A DNA stretch of 22,815 bases from Candidatus Sericytochromatia bacterium (GTDB lineage Bacteria > Cyanobacteriota > Sericytochromatia > JACMPN01): the NCBI GenBank assembly GCA_014377495.1, contig JACMPN010000197.1:1-22815 (forward strand), given 5' to 3'. A program made the position numbers and the translations under genes. Positions within the stretch are counted from its first letter, which is position 1. Every line of letters starts with the position of its first letter. This document shows, in pieces, positions 7,385-15,012 of this stretch. The notes beneath the pieces are model-generated. The model was given only the letters and a program-made list of their open reading frames with translations. It was not told where the DNA came from and did not search any database.

Positions 7385-9484
7385 TTAGAAGGTGGCCACG
7401 ACCCCCAAGCCGGCGCCGACCTTCCAGGTGCTGCCCGTGCCGGGAGCGGAGGCCCCAAGGTTGAGGCGGAAGTTCCAGACATCGCCCCGCTGGTAGGAGA
7501 CACCCATACCGAGGGACGGATCGTGCAGCTTGCCCTGGCCATTGAGGCCGAGGCCGCCGCTGAAGCTCACGCCGGCACGCTCCGTCAGGGCAAAGCTTTG
7601 CGAGGCACCGAACTGGCTGTCATTGAATGCCCCGGTCTTGGTATCGAAGTCGGTCTTGACATCGTAATTGAAGCGGTTGAACGATCCGGCGAGCTGACCC
7701 TTGAGGCTGCCCGTTTCCTGGTCGAAGTCGAAGTTCTGGTGCGAGACGATACCGGTGGCGATGTTTTCCCGAAAGCCCAGCTTGGCCCCGCCGAACTCCA
7801 GACCCAGCTTCTTTTCGCCGCCCGTGAGCAGGGTGCCCCGCACACCGGCCTTGATCTGCAGTTTGCCGTTGTTGAAGATGTCGGCGTCGATCGGCAGGTC
7901 GAGCTTCAGTTCCTTCTTGCTATTCGAGGCGATCCATACTGCACCGGCGGCCGCCACCAAAACAGCGCTAGTGATCAGGACTTCTTTTTTTTCACCCTTG
8001 AGGAGGTTGGCGCCGAACTTTTCCATGGCCTTGGTGGCGAACTTGCTCTCGATGTTGGTGACATCGAAGCCACCCGGGCGGAGCCGGACGTCCAGACCGC
8101 CGTACTGCCGGTGATGATAGCCGAGGCGGGCTTCGCCAAGCTGGAAGCTGCCGATGCCCTCGGTCATGATTACGCCGGCCCGCAGCGAATGCTGACCGAA
8201 GTTGTAATCGGTACGGAAGTTCTGACCGAAGGACGTGGCGCCCTTGAGATCCGGGTAACCCGTATTCGCGGTGACTTCGTAGCGATTGTTCAGGGCCCGC
8301 TCACCGAACGTATCCAGGCTGCTGGTCGGGTTGTCCCGTTGCATCTGCAGGAGCCATTGGCGGTTGTTGGCATCGGGGATCTTGATATCCCAGACTTTGT
8401 CGGCGCCTTTGACCCTGGCCTGGAAGATGCCGTCTTTGATCGTCAGATCGATGTTTTCGGAGCCCGTACCCAGGGCCCGTTTGATGTCGTCCTTAAAGCC
8501 CTGGACAACGGCGTCCCGTCCCAGGTCCGGGGCGATCCGGCCGATGGTGACGGTATGGGGATTGACCGAGCGGGCGCCCAGCGTGCTCAGCTGGTCAGAG
8601 GCACTGAGTTTCATTTCAGTCATCAGCCAGGCCGTGTCGGCCGAAGAGTTCAGGGCGACGGGCGTGCCTTTGGCACTGCGCTCGGACAGACGATCCCAGG
8701 CGGCACCGATCGCCGACGCCGGCACGACCACGGCAAATGGCAGTCCGCCGGCCTCTTTGAGGATGACGCGCTCAGGCGGGACGCCGAGCGGTTCACTCAG
8801 GGCCAGACGGACCTGTTGCAGGCGTTCGTCATGAGTCCCCGACAGTGCGGGCACGACGAGTGCCTTGGCTGGCTCCGTCTGGACGGCACCGAGGCTGGAC
8901 AGGGTCTGGCGTTCCGGCCCTTTGCGGATAAAATCGGTGAGGTTGGCGCCTTCGCTGTCGCGGCCAAAGGTCACCGGCCGCCAGTCGGTCTGGCCGACCC
9001 TGCGGACGGCAAGGCTATGCGCTTTGATCGTCGCATCGGTCTGCCAGCGCAGTTCGATCTGGTCCGCCGGGCACTTGAATTCCCGGGCCAGGGTGGCTTG
9101 CAGGCGAGGCACCAGGACATCGGCGTTTTCGCCCCTGGCCAGGCCTTCGCTCTGGGAGACCATGCGTCCGACGACGACGGGGCCCGTGCCGTCGCCCTTG
9201 CCGTAATCGAATTTGAGGACGGGACTGACGGTTTCACCGGCAAAGGTCGACATGCGCGTGACATCTTTGGAGTCGGTGAACTCCAAACAGACGACGGTCG
9301 GGGTGGTGGCACCGTCGGCGGTTTTGACGGACGCCTGCAGCAAACCTTCCTCAAACTGGACGGCCACGTCGGTCGTCGAGACGCCGAACGCGTCTGCCAC
9401 CTGTTGGCGGATCTGCCGCAGATCGGTCTTGCGATCGTTGGTGTCCGGCAGGTCAGCTATTTGGATGGGCTTGTCACTGATCAT
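7385..9484 (-). CDS. Large protein with four N-terminal repeats and a beta-barrel-like C-terminus, 699 aa
   Basis: Not recognised as a named family. Residues about 20-400 hold four divergent repeats. Each has a helix, then LGVxxxxI-type and GLxxAxV-type strands, and usually a closing LSTLGAR-like segment (MSTFAGE 78-84, LSSLGAV 195-201, LSTLGAR 299-305, LDTFGER 390-396). One hydrophobic stretch lies at 503-519 (LITSAVLVAAAGAVWIA). Residues 525-699 alternate polar and hydrophobic residues, rich in Gly and aromatics, and end in VVATF. A C-terminal Phe is the hallmark of outer-membrane barrels folded by the BAM machinery. There is no N-terminal signal peptide, which conflicts with a classical outer-membrane protein. 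A short upstream ORF ends inside the start codon (ATGA). Confidence 0.8.
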   Translation of the reverse strand: MISDKPIQIADLPDTNDRKTDLRQIRQQVADAFGVSTTDVAVQFEEGLLQASVKTADGATTPTVVCLEFTDSKDVTRMSTFAGETVSPVLKFDYGKGDGTGPVVVGRMVSQSEGLARGENADVLVPRLQATLAREFKCPADQIELRWQTDATIKAHSLAVRRVGQTDWRPVTFGRDSEGANLTDFIRKGPERQTLSSLGAVQTEPAKALVVPALSGTHDERLQQVRLALSEPLGVPPERVILKEAGGLPFAVVVPASAIGAAWDRLSERSAKGTPVALNSSADTAWLMTEMKLSASDQLSTLGARSVNPHTVTIGRIAPDLGRDAVVQGFKDDIKRALGTGSENIDLTIKDGIFQARVKGADKVWDIKIPDANNRQWLLQMQRDNPTSSLDTFGERALNNRYEVTANTGYPDLKGATSFGQNFRTDYNFGQHSLRAGVIMTEGIGSFQLGEARLGYHHRQYGGLDVRLRPGGFDVTNIESKFATKAMEKFGANLLKGEKKEVLITSAVLVAAAGAVWIASNSKKELKLDLPIDADIFNNGKLQIKAGVRGTLLTGGEKKLGLEFGGAKLGFRENIATGIVSHQNFDFDQETGSLKGQLAGSFNRFNYDVKTDFDTKTGAFNDSQFGASQSFALTERAGVSFSGGLGLNGQGKLHDPSLGMGVSYQRGDVWNFRLNLGASAPGTGSTWKVGAGLGVVATF

Positions 9485-9522
9485 CGAAGGGGCGCCCTAC
9501 TCACCAGCAGTTGTCTCGCCAT
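9481..9522 (-). CDS. Possible 13-codon leader ORF coupled to the 699-aa gene
   Basis: ATG at 9522 preceded by TTGGAGAGCC (a GGAG four bases from the ATG) opens the frame MARQLLVSRAPLR. Its TGA at 9483-9481 overlaps the ATG of the large gene as ATGA. The large gene has only a weak ribosome binding site of its own, so coupling is plausible. Too short for statistical support. Confidence 0.25.
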   Translation of the reverse strand: MARQLLVSRAPLR

Positions 9523-9541
9523 GGCTCTCCAAGGGTTATCC

Positions 9542-9595
9542 CCGCATGGCCGAAAAAACATGTGTCCGCATCCCCAACATACCCAGGCCATGCGG
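9542..9595 (-). promoter_or_regulatory. 10-bp inverted repeat in the leader of the 699-aa gene
   Basis: CCGCATGGCC (9542-9551) and GGCCATGCGG (9586-9595) are perfect complements around a 34-base loop. Read on the minus strand, the loop includes a run of six T. The 3' arm ends 19 bases before the 13-codon ORF, in the likely 5' untranslated region. Confidence 0.45.
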
Positions 9596-9869
9596 CGCGT
9601 CTAACCGATCCGGCCCAAAATAACCGCCTCATACCGCACGCCGGACCGAGCCACATCCCCTACGAAGCGCAGGAACGCTCTGGCCACAGTCATCGGAGAA
9701 ACGATCCCGGCAAACCGGAACAAAAATGTGTGGATGAGGAAGCCAAAAGGTGGCTGCTGGCGGAGCAGGGCGAGTCGATTTCAGGTCGGGTTCGGCGATC
9801 GCGTCCTACAGGACGCTGAGCCGGTTCCGGCCTGGAATCGGCCGGCATGATCCCTCTAGCAACCGCCTT
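9596..9869. other. Gene-free interval with two short hairpins
   Basis: No coding region is seen. Just after the stop of the minus-strand lipoprotein gene (9870) lie CCGGCC-7-GGCCGG (9827-9845) and GCGTCC-TACA-GGACGC (9801-9816). Both are perfect 6-bp stems but lack a U tract, so they could be weak or factor-dependent 3' end structures. The remainder should hold the promoter for the 699-aa gene, which I could not identify with confidence. Confidence 0.35.
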
Positions 9870-10445
9870 TTAACGGGCGCCGGGCATCATCGTCTGCGGC
9901 ACCCGCAGGTACTGGACGGGCAACTCGGACGAGCGGGGCCGGTAGAGCTCGATCCCGCCGTCGGTCGCCAGATTGACGAACTGGCCTTGGGCGGCTTCCC
10001 AGTGGGGGACTTTGACCGTGCCGGACTGGCGGAAGCTGTCGGTGTCGAAGTAAAACCCCACGGTGGCGTCCCGCTTACCGGCGAAGTGGACGGCAGCAGC
10101 CAGGTACTGATCAGGTGAGGCGAAGCCGGGCGTCGCCGTCTTGCCGAACTGCTGCCACTGGGACTGCAGGGTGTCGGACGCCGCAGTCGACCACTGGCCC
10201 GAGGGCAGTGCAGCCGTGGCTTGGCCGACGGCCTTTAGCTGGGACGCGCTCAGGTCGAGCCCCTGACGGGCGAGCAGAGTGATGAACTCGGCCTGGGTGC
10301 TGGCGGCGCCGGTCTCGATGTAGGCCGGACGGCCCATCAACGTACGGGTGAGCTGCGGCATCGTCGGTTGCAGGCCAGGCGCCATCGCCTGACAGCCCGT
10401 GGCCAGCGTCAGGGCCATCAGCCCCGTCGTCAGCATGCGTCGCAT
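9870..10445 (-). CDS. Putative lipoprotein, 191 aa, unknown function
   Basis: AAGGAGG about eight bases before the ATG at 10445 fixes the start. It yields MRRMLTTGLMALTLATGC, a lipoprotein signal with Cys18. Longer in-frame readings (to 10586) would bury the signal and run into a terminator. The mature protein has a helical stretch with TQAEFITLLARQGLDLSASQLKAVGQA (about 47-73). A second half follows (DQYLAAAVHFAGKRDATVGFYFD and QFVNLATDGGIELYRPR) that looks like a small alpha/beta domain. No known family was recognised. It is preceded by a long leader with an attenuator-like structure (10549-10610). It shares the lipobox layout, but no obvious sequence, with the lipoprotein at 5068. Confidence 0.78.
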   Translation of the reverse strand: MRRMLTTGLMALTLATGCQAMAPGLQPTMPQLTRTLMGRPAYIETGAASTQAEFITLLARQGLDLSASQLKAVGQATAALPSGQWSTAASDTLQSQWQQFGKTATPGFASPDQYLAAAVHFAGKRDATVGFYFDTDSFRQSGTVKVPHWEAAQGQFVNLATDGGIELYRPRSSELPVQYLRVPQTMMPGAR

Positions 10446-10548
10446 CACCCGAGCCTCCTTACGTCTATGTCCCTCAGTATCGCGCCAAACCGGGGGCTTG
10501 AGGTTAAGGGCCACAGGAGGATGGATTAACATCGGGTGAACACTGGGC

Positions 10549-10583
10549 AAAAAAGAGACGCCACCCCCTGGGAAAGGGTGGCG
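10549..10583 (-). terminator. Intrinsic terminator, possibly an attenuator
   Basis: Read on the minus strand, CGCCACCC pairs with GGGTGGCG (8 bp, 9-base loop), followed by TCTCTTTTTT. This is a textbook rho-independent terminator. It lies 104 bases upstream of the lipoprotein ATG (10445) and 250 bases downstream of the 81-aa gene's stop. It either ends the upstream operon's transcript or acts as a leader terminator for the lipoprotein. Confidence 0.8.
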
Positions 10584-10788
10584 CAAGGGGAAGGGACACC
10601 CAACCGGGTGAGGGTTATGGGTACCAGTCGTCGGCTGGCGGGGCCTGGCGATCCGTTCGGAAATGGGCCGAAAGGGGTCGTGGTGAGCTCAACCATCCTG
10701 TCCTTACTGTGACAGGGCCCGGCCACGCTGTCGGCGTCAGCCTGACCGATTTCACGGGCCGCCGTTTGGCATCCCTGCCCAAACAGCT

Positions 10789-10820
10789 GCGACCCGCAGC
10801 CCATCGGGCATGCGGGTCGC
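10789..10820 (-). terminator. Strong hairpin just after the 81-aa gene
   Basis: GCGACCCGCA pairs perfectly with TGCGGGTCGC, and inside it GCCC-ATC-GGGC continues the stem with a single bulged A. On the minus strand it begins about 14 bases after the TAA at 10834. The following bases (AGCTGTTTGGG) make only a poor U tract. It is probably a 3' end or mRNA-stabilising structure for the upstream operon. Confidence 0.5.
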
Positions 10821-10833
10821 CAGAAAAACCGGT

Positions 10834-11079
10834 TTAGCGGGCTTGCGGCGGTGCGTCGTCGGTCTTGGGCTCGGCTTTGGGCTGGGCCTTGGCGGCCGAG
10901 ATGTAGGAATCGACGGGTTCAGGTTGCGGGGCGTCTTTGTCCTCATCGATGTTCGCGTTGATGGACCAGTTGTCGCTCAACTTGTCCTGCTCCCGCTTGT
11001 TGCCTTTGCTGCGCGTGGTGTCATACACCTGGCGGGCAAGGCCCTCATTGGCGATGGCCTGGTTAATTTCGAAACTCAT
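10834..11079 (-). CDS. Small hydrophilic protein, 81 aa, unknown function
   Basis: GGAG lies seven bases upstream of the ATG at 11079. The first half (MSFEINQAIANEGLARQVYDTTRSKGNKREQDKLSD) is charged and helical. The second half is acidic and disordered (NIDEDKDAPQPEP) and ends in a Lys/Pro/Ala tail (AAKAQPKAEPKTDDAPPQAR). No signal or membrane segment is present. It follows the 229-aa gene by 61 bases on the same strand and is probably cotranscribed. Three hairpins fill the gap. Both partners look intrinsically disordered, so they may work together, but nothing in the sequence names the role. Confidence 0.72.
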   Translation of the reverse strand: MSFEINQAIANEGLARQVYDTTRSKGNKREQDKLSDNWSINANIDEDKDAPQPEPVDSYISAAKAQPKAEPKTDDAPPQAR

Positions 11080-11097
11080 GGTTTTTCTCCGTCATCT

Positions 11098-11145
11098 GGC
11101 GGTTGAGACCGCCCATTGTGCAATGGCCTAAGCCGAAACCTTAGG
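11098..11145 (-). repeat. Three back-to-back perfect hairpins between two operon genes
   Basis: GGCGGT-TGAG-ACCGCC (11098-11113), CCATTG-TG-CAATGG (11113-11126) and CCTAAG-7-CTTAGG (11127-11145) occupy 48 bases with almost no unpaired sequence between them. The last covers the stop codon of the 229-aa gene (11141-11143). The series ends eight bases short of the ribosome binding site of the 81-aa gene. The arms differ from each other, so this is not one repeated unit. The middle stem needs a larger loop in RNA, using only its outer four pairs. Confidence 0.6.
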
Positions 11146-11830
11146 GTTGTGATTGCTGCTGCTGGCCCCCGCCAGAAAAGTCTTGGCTGTTGCCCTCGTT
11201 GCCGGTGCTTTCGGTGGCGGTCGCCGCCCCACGGGCCCCTTCGTTGTTCGTCCAGGTGGCATCGGCATGCTGTGAGCTGGAAACCGTCGCATCGATCGAG
11301 GTGGCTTCGCCTTCGCCCTGAGCCTTTTTGGCGCCGGGGCCGGGCTTGGTGCCGCCCACGTCACGGGCCGTGGTCAAGGCGTCACTGCGGACGACGTCGT
11401 TCGTGTCGATGGACTGGCCCATGGACTCAATGACGTCCGCATGGACGGTCTCGGTCTGAGTGATCACCTGATGCTCGATGCGCACCGGAGCGGCCGCCAC
11501 AGGGCTCGTCGGCACGGCACCGACGCCGCCGGTGATGGCCGGCGCAGCCGCCGCACTAAAGTCGAACGCCAGGGAGACCGTGGGCACTTTCGCCGTCGGG
11601 GCCGCCGTGAAGCTGGCGACCGACCCGAGACCTTCCTCGTGTTGCTTGAGGGCCTGCTGGTGCAGGTCGGCACCTTGGTTGAGCTTCTGCAGTTGCCGGT
11701 TGTTGTTGGCAAGATTGGCCTGTTCCCGCTGCGCCTTCATGTACTCCATGGCCTTCATGGCGTCATTTGCCCGGTCGCCGGTCGACTTGCCGCCACCTAG
11801 TTCCTCGATCGCTTCGACCTTGCCAGACAT
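11141..11830 (-). CDS. Low-complexity protein with helical N-terminus, 229 aa
   Basis: AAGGAG six bases before the ATG at 11830 (MSGKVEAIEELGGGKSTGDR) fixes the start; a longer frame to 11908 has no such support. Residues about 25-75 (AMKAMEYMKAQREQANLANNNRQLQKL, then HQQALKQHEEGLG) look like a coiled coil. Residues about 80-130 are Ala/Val/Pro-rich. The rest is Ser/Thr/Gly/Asn-rich and ends in GGGQQQQSQP. No signal peptide is present and no family was recognised. It is the first gene of a two-gene minus-strand operon and diverges from recG. A secreted or structural disordered protein is possible, but that is speculation. Confidence 0.72.
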   Translation of the reverse strand: MSGKVEAIEELGGGKSTGDRANDAMKAMEYMKAQREQANLANNNRQLQKLNQGADLHQQALKQHEEGLGSVASFTAAPTAKVPTVSLAFDFSAAAAPAITGGVGAVPTSPVAAAPVRIEHQVITQTETVHADVIESMGQSIDTNDVVRSDALTTARDVGGTKPGPGAKKAQGEGEATSIDATVSSSQHADATWTNNEGARGAATATESTGNEGNSQDFSGGGQQQQSQP

Positions 11831-11901
11831 GAGCTTCTCCTTGTTCGCACGGTAGCGGTACTCTGGGATCATCCCCACAACAGCGTCGCGATCCACCGGC
11901 T

Positions 11902-11928
11902 TTGACAAAGGCCAATCGGAGATTTAAT
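11902..11928 (+). promoter_or_regulatory. Candidate promoter for recG
   Basis: TTGACA (11902-11907, a perfect -35) and TTTAAT (11923-11928, five of six matches) are separated by 15 bases, slightly short. The site lies about 50 bases before the chosen recG start and makes the in-frame TTG at 11902 unlikely as a start codon. Confidence 0.4.
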
Positions 11929-11976
11929 GGAGTCCAAACATTGACCGGCGCGGGCTCCCACCCGGACCATACGCCG

Positions 11977-14394
11977 ATGAGCGTCGCCCCTTCCCGCTCC
12001 TTACTGATCGCCTTCCGCCGGGCCCTGGCCCTGGAAATCCGTCACGGGTACAGCAACATGCAGGGCCAGCGTCAGACTTTTGCCGCCTTTGCCCGTGAAC
12101 AGTCGCGAGCCCTCCTGGAAAAGCTGGCTGCGGCCGACAAGACCCCCGGTCACCTGCTCACCCATACCTGTGTGGATTACGAAGAACTCGACGTCCGACA
12201 ACGCCACGTCCGACTCCTCGAAGCAGAGCGCCTGCTCGACAGCATCGAGCGCGTCCTGCCCGCCGAACGGCTGGTGCGCCAGAGCGGCACGACCTGGTCG
12301 GACGTGGGCATCCAGTACGTCAAAGGAGTCGGCCCCAAGCTGGCCGAGAGCTTCGCCAAGGCCAAGCTGTTCACTGTCGGCGACCTGCTCCGCCATTACC
12401 CGCGCAAGCACCTCGACTACGCCCAGCAGGTGCCGATCGCCAGACTGGAACCCGGCACGACGGCCACGATCCTCGGGCAGGTGGTGCGCACGGAATGCTT
12501 CGCCTCCCCCCGCAACCCGAATCTGACCATCCTCAGCATCACCGTCCGCGACCAGAGCGGCACCCTGAAAGCCTCCTGGTTCCACGGCAAGGCAAACAAG
12601 TACCTGCAGGAGCAGTACAAGAGACGCTTTCCCCTCGGGGCCACGGTCGTCCTGTCCGGCCTCGTCAAACAGGACAGCTACTCCGGCAAGGTGCTGCTCG
12701 ACCGGCCCGACGCCGAGATCCTCGGCGATGCGGAGGACGGCAGCGACAGCCTCCATGTGGGGCGGATCGTGCCCATTTATCCGCTGACGGAGGGGCTGGG
12801 CCTGAAGACGCTGCGGCGGACGATGCACACCGCCCTGGAAACATACGGCCCTGAGATCGAGGATCCCCTGCCGCCCCGCCTGAAATCGCAGCACCAGCTG
12901 ATCGAGCTGGGCGCCGCCCTGCGCCAGTTCCACTTCCCCGCCACGCAGGACGAGGTGACCGCCGCCCGCCGCCGCCTCGTCTTCGATGAACTGCTGGAGC
13001 TGCAGCTGGCATTGCAGCTGAAACGCCAGCAACGCAATCAGGGCACGGCGCTGCAGGGGGCCGGGCGGGGTCCCTTGGTCCTGGCGTTCCTCAAGGCCCT
13101 CCCCTTTGCCCTGACCAAGGCCCAGCAGCGGGTCGTCGACGAGGTGATCGGGGACCTGAGCAGTCCGCACGCGATGAACCGGCTGATCCAGGGCGACGTC
13201 GGCTCCGGCAAGACGGTCGTCGCCATCATCGCCCTGCTGGCGGCGATCCAGGCCAAGACCCAAGGCGCCCTGATGGTGCCCACGGAGATTTTGGCCGAGC
13301 AGCATTTCCGCAAAATCAAACCCTGGCTGGAACCCCTCGGCCTGCGCGTCGCCCTCCTGTTGGGGAGCATGCGCCGCGTCCAGCGCCGGGAAATCATCGG
13401 TGAACTTGCCTTGGGCACCATCGATCTGGTCATCGGCACCCACGCCCTGATCGTCGACGACGTGCAGTTCCGGCACCTGGGGCTGGTCGTCATCGACGAA
13501 CAGCACCGGTTCGGCGTCAAGCAGCGGGCCCTGCTGCGCAGCAAGGGCCAGCATCCGGAGATCCTCTCGATGACGGCCACCCCGATCCCCCGCACCCTGG
13601 CCCTGGCCCTGCACGGGGACCTGGACGTCTCGACGATCGACGAGCTGCCCCCGGGCCGGCTGCCGGTGGAGACCGAGGTGGTCACGGGCCGTGGCCGCCG
13701 CAAGGTCGAAGCCGCCGTGCGCGCCGAGGTCACCCGGGGCGGTCAGGCCTATGTCGTCTTTCCCCTGATCGAGGAGTCGGAAAAGCTCGACGTGCGGGCC
13801 GCCACCGAAGAGGCCGAGCGCCTCGCCAACGACGTCTATCCCGAATTCACCCTGGGGCTGCTGCACGGGCAGATGGACAGCGCCGCCAAAGAGGCCGTCA
13901 TGCGCCGCTTCGTGGCCGGCGACGTGCAGATCCTCGTCTCGACGACGGTCATCGAGGTGGGCGTCGACGTGCCGAACGCAACAATCATGGTCATCGAAAA
14001 CGCCGAACGCTTCGGACTGGCCCAGCTGCACCAATTGCGGGGCGGGGTGGGCCGCGGGGCCGATCGGTCTTACTGCTACCTGCTCGCCGACAAGCTCAGT
14101 GAGGTAGGGAAACAGCGGCTGGGGATCATGGCCCAGACCAACGACGGCTTCATCATCGCCGAGCAGGACCTGCGGTTGCGCGGGCCCGGCGAGTTCCTCG
14201 GCGTCCGCCAGAGCGGCCTGCCCGACTTGATCCTCGCCGATCTGGTCAATGACACCGCCACCCTGGAAGCCGCCCGGGCCGCCGCCCTCTCGCTGATCAA
14301 CGAGGATCCCGAACTCACGCAGTACCCGTCCCTGCGCCGGGCCGTCCAGCGGTTCGACCGCGACGGGGAACTGGACTTTCTGGCCGCAGGCTGA
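11977..14394 (+). CDS. recG: ATP-dependent DNA helicase RecG
   Basis: Branch-migration helicase that reverses stalled forks and processes Holliday junctions and R-loops. From the ATG at 11977 it is 805 residues, longer than E. coli RecG (693). The extra N-terminus (RRALALEIRHGYSNMQGQRQTFAAFAREQ) resembles the extension I know from cyanobacterial RecG, which supports this start. The wedge begins near residue 110 (YVKGVGPKLAESF) and holds an OB fold. Walker A is GDVGSGKT (406-413), motif II is DEQH (507-510), motif III is MTATPIPRT, and the C-terminal segment EQDLRLRGPGEFLGVRQSG is intact. Motif VI reads QLHQLRGGVGRG: residue 690 is Gly where the family has Arg. The helicase is otherwise complete. 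Confidence 0.96.
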   Translation: MSVAPSRSLLIAFRRALALEIRHGYSNMQGQRQTFAAFAREQSRALLEKLAAADKTPGHLLTHTCVDYEELDVRQRHVRLLEAERLLDSIERVLPAERLVRQSGTTWSDVGIQYVKGVGPKLAESFAKAKLFTVGDLLRHYPRKHLDYAQQVPIARLEPGTTATILGQVVRTECFASPRNPNLTILSITVRDQSGTLKASWFHGKANKYLQEQYKRRFPLGATVVLSGLVKQDSYSGKVLLDRPDAEILGDAEDGSDSLHVGRIVPIYPLTEGLGLKTLRRTMHTALETYGPEIEDPLPPRLKSQHQLIELGAALRQFHFPATQDEVTAARRRLVFDELLELQLALQLKRQQRNQGTALQGAGRGPLVLAFLKALPFALTKAQQRVVDEVIGDLSSPHAMNRLIQGDVGSGKTVVAIIALLAAIQAKTQGALMVPTEILAEQHFRKIKPWLEPLGLRVALLLGSMRRVQRREIIGELALGTIDLVIGTHALIVDDVQFRHLGLVVIDEQHRFGVKQRALLRSKGQHPEILSMTATPIPRTLALALHGDLDVSTIDELPPGRLPVETEVVTGRGRRKVEAAVRAEVTRGGQAYVVFPLIEESEKLDVRAATEEAERLANDVYPEFTLGLLHGQMDSAAKEAVMRRFVAGDVQILVSTTVIEVGVDVPNATIMVIENAERFGLAQLHQLRGGVGRGADRSYCYLLADKLSEVGKQRLGIMAQTNDGFIIAEQDLRLRGPGEFLGVRQSGLPDLILADLVNDTATLEAARAAALSLINEDPELTQYPSLRRAVQRFDRDGELDFLAAG

Positions 14395-14541
14395 GGCGCC
14401 AGGGCCGCCGGCTGAGCCCGGTCGACGCCAAGCTTCGCGCTATTTTAACCTGATTTACCGCATCCGTTAATGTGCCGTTATTCTTGATCCCCTATGCTCG
14501 ATCTCAAGCACCCGTCCAACGGAACTGAAAGAGAGCGTGTC

Positions 14542-15012
14542 ATGTCTGCGAATGCCATCGGGTTCAAGCCGGCGATCGACAACGCACGTCAGGTCACGAC
14601 GAACGTCCCGACGACCATCCGGCCGACTGCTGCCGCCGTGACCGCCGCCCACGCCGCGGCCAGCCTGGGACATGATGCCGCTCCCCAACTGCGGGCAGCC
14701 GGTAAGGCGCTCACCACCGTGTCCCTCGTGCCGGCCACCGGCATCAAAGCCAACTGGAACAAATTGGATACCGCCGAAAAGGCGCTCGTCTGCATCTGGG
14801 GTGCCGTTGCCACGGTCGCCGTCGTCGGCATGGCGATCGCCGGTGCCCGGCAACCGGCCGGGCTCGCCGCCAAAACCGCCTTTGCCGGCGCCGCCCACGG
14901 CTTGGGCATTGGCGCCGCAGCCAGCGCCGGCACCGCCGTCGTCATGGACCTGGGGTTCACCCAGGGAGCGATCACGGGCGGTCTGGCCAAGCTGACGGGC
15001 CTGAAGCGCTAA
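14542..15012 (+). CDS. Small membrane protein, 156 aa, unknown function
   Basis: Not recognised. GAGAG lies about seven bases before the ATG at 14542 (MSANAIGFKPAIDNARQ); an ATG 16 codons earlier coincides with a possible -10 (TATGCT, 14493-14498), so I prefer the later one. The first 60 residues are Ala/Thr/Val-rich and polar. Two hydrophobic segments follow: about 81-101 (ALVCIWGAVATVAVVGMAIAG) and about 113-136, which is Gly/Ala-rich. The C-terminus is basic (LTGLKR). It follows recG by 147 bases, with no convincing terminator between. Its stop codon abuts the structured element at 15013-15205. Confidence 0.72.
   Translation: MSANAIGFKPAIDNARQVTTNVPTTIRPTAAAVTAAHAAASLGHDAAPQLRAAGKALTTVSLVPATGIKANWNKLDTAEKALVCIWGAVATVAVVGMAIAGARQPAGLAAKTAFAGAAHGLGIGAAASAGTAVVMDLGFTQGAITGGLAKLTGLKR

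Larger units (their letters stand above)
10446..10833 (-). other. 388-base intergenic region with hairpins, no gene
   Basis: It lies between two minus-strand genes. From the upstream side it holds a long hairpin (10789-10820), about 180 bases without a credible ORF, a short CACCC/GGGTG hairpin (10597-10610), an intrinsic terminator (10549-10583) and about 100 bases leading to the lipoprotein start. A small RNA or a regulated leader could be encoded here. Confidence 0.4.

Noticed and set aside
7151..9604. 817-codon plus-strand open frame
   Set aside because: It is antisense to the Nudix and 699-aa genes and has no ribosome binding site. The minus-strand product has coherent repeats and the better start; GC-rich codon bias explains the shadow.
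10526..10804. 92-codon minus-strand frame in the 10446-10833 gap
   Set aside because: No ribosome binding site, shadow-like composition, and it runs through the intrinsic terminator at 10549-10583.
12001..14034. 677-codon minus-strand open frame
   Set aside because: Antisense to recG, whose motifs are unmistakable. The translation is His/Gln/Gly-rich shadow sequence.
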